DNA of 6,069 nucleotides from an uncultured Lachnospiraceae bacterium (GTDB lineage Bacteria; Bacillota; Clostridia; Lachnospirales; Lachnospiraceae). The notes beneath the pieces are model-generated. The model ran no database searches, was not told where the DNA came from, and saw only the letters and a list, made by a program, of their open reading frames with translations. The translations under genes were made by a program, and so were the position numbers. The stretch spans positions 1 to 6,069 of the forward strand of contig CALZMS010000069.1 of the NCBI GenBank assembly GCA_945788595.1. Reading direction: 5' to 3'. How positions within the stretch are numbered: the first letter of the stretch is position 1; each line of letters starts with the position of its first letter. Positions 3,431 to 6,069 of this stretch are shown here, piece after piece.

Positions 3431-5344
3431 TTGAAAAAGAAAGATAATACATACGGCTCGGGACTCGAGAAAGAACTGGATTCCATCATGGGAATCGATA
3501 TAAAAGTAAATAATAATAATAATAATAATAATAATAGAAAAACAAATCAGAGTCAGAAGAAAAAATCATCTTCCAGATCATCTGCAAAATCTTCCAAAAA
3601 GAAGAAAAAGAATAGTGCTAAGGTGAAACATGCGGTGATCGGTTGCGCAGCTGTTGTCGTAGTCGTTGCGGGAATTCTGGGAGGTACCTATGTGTACAAG
3701 GCACAGGAATACAAAAATGTATTTTTCCCGAACACAACGATCAACTCCATTGACTGCAGCAAAAAGACGGTAGAAGAGGTAGAAGATCTTATCCGTGAAA
3801 GCGTGGAAGACTATGCAATTTCTGTAAATTTCCGTGACGGTGAAACTCTGGTGATTGAAGGATCAGCTGTTGATTATCAGTATAACAAGAATAATGATAT
3901 TGCAGACCTTCTGAAAATGCAGAATATCATGGGATGGTATCAGGAATCCCAGAAATCCAAGGAATATACCGTGGCGAACAGCACAAGTTTTGATGAAGCA
4001 AAGGTCAGCCAGATCGTCAGTGCGTGTGACGAGCTGCAGCCTCTGCATCAGACCATGCCAAAAGATGCCTATATGGATTTTAAAGACGGTAAATATGTCA
4101 TCGAAAAAGAAGATCCGGGCAACAAGCTGGATGAAGAGATCCTGACAGCAGCAGTGGTAGGTGCCATCAGCAGTGGTATCACAGAGCTTAATGTGGAAGA
4201 GACAGGTGCCTATGCCGAACCCAATGTAACCTCAGAAGATGAGAGCCTGACAAAGCAGGTGCAGCAGCTCAATCAGTATGTAGGTGCCAGCGTTACCTAT
4301 ACCCTTCCGCAGGGCAGCAAAGTGCTGGACGGCACTACGATGATCGAATGGCTGGATAAAGACGAAGAAGGCAATTATACCAAGGACGAGGCCACATTCC
4401 AGACAAAATTAAAAGAGTTTGTCGCCGAACTTGCCAGTGAAACAGATACACTGGGAAGTACCATGGACTTTAAGAGCACCTATGGCACTGTAGTTTCTGT
4501 TAAAACTGTGGATGTGGGCTGGAAGATCGATCAGACCAAAGAGCTGGAAACGCTTACCGCCAATATCGAAAATGGAGAATGCGTGGAGAGAGAGCCTGAG
4601 TATAAGAGTCGGATGTCCTCTACAGAAAACGGTGGATTTGGAAATACGTATATTGAAGTAGATCTTACTTCCCAGCATGTATATTTCTATAAAGAAGGAA
4701 AGCTGGTATGGTCTAGTGATTGTGTGTCCGGTAAGATGACAAAAGACCGTTACACACCTTCCGGCATATACCTGCTGGATTACAAGACAAAAGACAGAGA
4801 CTTAAAAGGAGAAAAGCTTCCGAACGGAGAATACTCTTATGTGTCTCACGTAGATTACTGGATGCCTTTCTACGGCGGTTATGGTTTCCATGATGCCAGC
4901 TGGAGAAGCAGATTCGGCGGATCGATCTACAACTACAGCGGTTCTCATGGCTGTATCAATCTGCCAAAGAGCAAAGCTGCCACACTGTATGATCTGATCG
5001 ACAAAGATGTGCCGATCGTGATTTTCTATCGTACAGAGATCAAGCTTCGTCCGGCAGAACCGAAAAAGACCAGCGACGGTGAAGGAACGTCCTCCTCCAG
5101 CAAGAAGGAAGAATCCTCCAGTAAGGGAGAATCTTCTTCAAAAGCAGAGTCTTCCTCCAAAGTGGAATCTTCTTCCAAGAATGACAAGCCGTCTTCTTCC
5201 AAAGAGGAATCTTCTTCCAAAAATGAATCTTCCTCAAAAGAAGAGTCTCCCTCCAAAGAAGAAACACCGTCCAAGGAAGAAACTCCTTCCAAAGATGACA
5301 GCGGTGAGACAGGCGGTACAACAGAAGAAAATACGACAGAATAA
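3431..5344 (+). CDS. Membrane-anchored L,D-transpeptidase (YkuD domain) with YoaR-like domains
   Basis: The TTG start is supported by AGGGGG seven bases upstream; the frame remains open further upstream, but across the promoter. An in-frame ATG at 3380 has no good ribosome binding site. The resulting 637-residue protein has a cytosolic N-terminus with Asn9 (27-35) and Lys/Ser-rich sequence (36-66), and a membrane helix at about 67-88. The ectodomain contains regions resembling putative peptidoglycan-binding YoaR-type domains (about 96-270, and partly 280-390). A YkuD catalytic domain (about 405-535) follows, with the signature His487...SHGC (505-508) and Cys508 as nucleophile. These enzymes attack the third residue of a tetrapeptide stem to form 3-3 peptidoglycan cross-links or attach proteins. 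A Ser/Lys/Glu repeat tail (554-623) and a Thr/Glu-rich end complete the protein. It is 6 nt from the downstream HAD gene, so the two form one operon. Confidence 0.93.
   Translation: MKKKDNTYGSGLEKELDSIMGIDIKVNNNNNNNNNRKTNQSQKKKSSSRSSAKSSKKKKKNSAKVKHAVIGCAAVVVVVAGILGGTYVYKAQEYKNVFFPNTTINSIDCSKKTVEEVEDLIRESVEDYAISVNFRDGETLVIEGSAVDYQYNKNNDIADLLKMQNIMGWYQESQKSKEYTVANSTSFDEAKVSQIVSACDELQPLHQTMPKDAYMDFKDGKYVIEKEDPGNKLDEEILTAAVVGAISSGITELNVEETGAYAEPNVTSEDESLTKQVQQLNQYVGASVTYTLPQGSKVLDGTTMIEWLDKDEEGNYTKDEATFQTKLKEFVAELASETDTLGSTMDFKSTYGTVVSVKTVDVGWKIDQTKELETLTANIENGECVEREPEYKSRMSSTENGGFGNTYIEVDLTSQHVYFYKEGKLVWSSDCVSGKMTKDRYTPSGIYLLDYKTKDRDLKGEKLPNGEYSYVSHVDYWMPFYGGYGFHDASWRSRFGGSIYNYSGSHGCINLPKSKAATLYDLIDKDVPIVIFYRTEIKLRPAEPKKTSDGEGTSSSSKKEESSSKGESSSKAESSSKVESSSKNDKPSSSKEESSSKNESSSKEESPSKEETPSKEETPSKDDSGETGGTTEENTTE
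3509..3535 (+). repeat. (AAT)9 trinucleotide repeat encoding poly-Asn
   Basis: Nine uninterrupted AAT codons encode Asn27-Asn35 of the transpeptidase, in its cytosolic N-terminal segment. A pure codon repeat of this kind can change length by replication slippage without shifting the frame. Confidence 0.95.
5090..5299 (+). repeat. Degenerate Ser-Ser-Lys repeat at the 3' end of the transpeptidase gene
   Basis: About eleven units of the form [S/T][S/P]SK followed by one or two mostly acidic residues (SSSKGE, SSSKAE, SSSKVE, SSSKEE, SPSKEE, TPSKEE) make up residues 554-623. Serine codons vary between TCC, TCT, TCA and AGT, so the repeat is older than a fresh duplication. The resulting tail is disordered and charge-patterned. 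It may act as a spacer through the cell wall or bind wall polymers. Confidence 0.85.
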
Positions 5345-5350
5345 TATAGT

Positions 5351-6069
5351 ATGAGCAAAAAGATATTTTTTACAGATTTGGACGGCACACTGCTGGACAG
5401 TCAGAAACAGATAACACAGGAAAACCGTGATGCCATTGAAGAGGCCAGAAAAAAAGGACACAGCATTGTTCTGGCCACCGGCAGATCCACAGTCAACATG
5501 ATTCAGCAGATCAAACGACTGTCATTGGATCAGCCGGGATGTTACGCCATTACATTTAATGGAAGCTGTGTGGTTCGATGCGATACCGGAGAGATCATCC
5601 GCTGGGAAACCCTGGATATGGATGTCGTGCGTTATATTTTTGCAGAGGCCCGGAAGTGGGGCATTCACTGCCAGACTTACGATGAAGGTGAGACCATTGC
5701 TGAGACAAGAAGCAAAGAGCTGATCCGCTATGATCGAAATAACGGCGGTCATTCACGGATCGTTGCTGATGCGCCGGCATCACTCAGAAAAGCTCCGCCA
5801 AAGATCCTCCTGGCTGAACTTGAAGATCGTGCCTATCTGGAACGTTTCCAGAGAGATCACGAAGAGCAGGTGCGGGGAAAAGCAGACTCCTTTTTCTCCT
5901 GCAAAGAATATCTGGAATATGTACCTTACGGTGTGAACAAGGGAAGTGCTATCCGCTGGCTGTGTGATTATCTGCATGTGGATCTTGCGGATACTGTAGC
6001 TGCCGGTGACGCGGCCAACGATCTGAGTATGATCATTACTGCCGGTATTGGAGCAGCTATGAACAATGG
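5351..6069 (+). CDS. Cof-type HAD-superfamily phosphatase, 3' end cut by the window
   Basis: The frame is open from the ATG to the window edge, giving 239 codons and no stop. It contains the HAD motifs in order: FTDLDGTLLD (Asp9, Asp11) at the N-terminus, ATGRS (Thr43), Lys197 in NKGSA, and AGDAANDLSM (Asp220, Asp224). The segment between motifs II and III (about 80-190) is the right size for a type IIB cap, so this belongs to the Cof/YwpJ-like group that dephosphorylates sugar phosphates, nucleotides or cofactor precursors. The substrate cannot be told from sequence. Family members are about 260-275 residues, so roughly 25-35 residues are missing. It starts 6 nt after the transpeptidase stop codon and lacks a clear Shine-Dalgarno, which suggests translational coupling. 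No signal peptide is present, so it is cytosolic. Confidence 0.92.
   Translation, partial: MSKKIFFTDLDGTLLDSQKQITQENRDAIEEARKKGHSIVLATGRSTVNMIQQIKRLSLDQPGCYAITFNGSCVVRCDTGEIIRWETLDMDVVRYIFAEARKWGIHCQTYDEGETIAETRSKELIRYDRNNGGHSRIVADAPASLRKAPPKILLAELEDRAYLERFQRDHEEQVRGKADSFFSCKEYLEYVPYGVNKGSAIRWLCDYLHVDLADTVAAGDAANDLSMIITAGIGAAMNN

Noticed and set aside
3509..3535. The AAT repeat as an on/off phase-variation switch.
   Set aside because: Changes in whole AAT units do not shift the reading frame, so only tail length would vary.
5026..5388. Minus-strand 120-codon Ser/Leu/Glu-rich repetitive frame.
   Set aside because: It is the reverse complement of the Ser-Ser-Lys repeat codons of the transpeptidase; the repetition comes from the coding strand.

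Overview
The window looks like a chromosomal segment of a low-to-moderate-GC Gram-positive anaerobe of the class Clostridia, most likely a Lachnospiraceae member. This is inferred from the gene types (membrane-anchored HtrA protease, YkuD L,D-transpeptidase with YoaR-like domains, Cof-type HAD phosphatase), strong AGGGAGG-type ribosome binding sites, GTG/TTG starts, and Lys/Ser/Glu-rich disordered tails. There is no mobile element, CRISPR array, tRNA or rRNA gene.

Layout. Positions 1-141 hold no convincing protein gene, but on the plus strand they can fold into a series of hairpins ending in a T run. I read this as the 3' part of a structured RNA cut by the window edge, possibly 6S RNA. Next, on the minus strand (169-1041), is an HPr-kinase-like P-loop protein with a well-formed promoter and ribosome binding site. 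It is divergent from a small membrane-anchored protein of unknown function (1175-1621), and the two promoter regions overlap. The same strand continues with an HtrA/DegP-type serine protease (1708-3153) that ends in a clear intrinsic terminator (3172-3207). An AT-rich, A-tract-phased intergenic region then precedes a promoter for an L,D-transpeptidase (3431-5344). That gene is followed after only 6 nt by a HAD phosphatase gene that runs off the right edge.

How the genes fit together. HtrA (extracytoplasmic protein quality control) and the L,D-transpeptidase (3-3 cross-linking of peptidoglycan) both act on the outer face of the membrane and share one architecture: a disordered Lys-rich cytosolic N-terminus, one membrane helix, a folded ectodomain and a Ser-rich disordered C-terminal tail. 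The small protein upstream of HtrA may also face outward. The HAD enzyme is cytosolic and probably co-transcribed and translationally coupled with the transpeptidase.

Most notable signals. (1) A 12-bp hairpin swallows the entire Shine-Dalgarno sequence of the HtrA gene, suggesting translational, possibly temperature-dependent, control. (2) Direct repeats 11 bp apart lie upstream of HtrA, resembling OmpR-family response-regulator sites. (3) There are in-phase A-tracts upstream of the transpeptidase promoter. (4) The transpeptidase gene contains two length-variable-looking coding repeats: an (AAT)9 poly-Asn tract and about eleven Ser-Ser-Lys units. No complete undescribed multi-gene system is visible; most of the novelty is regulatory.
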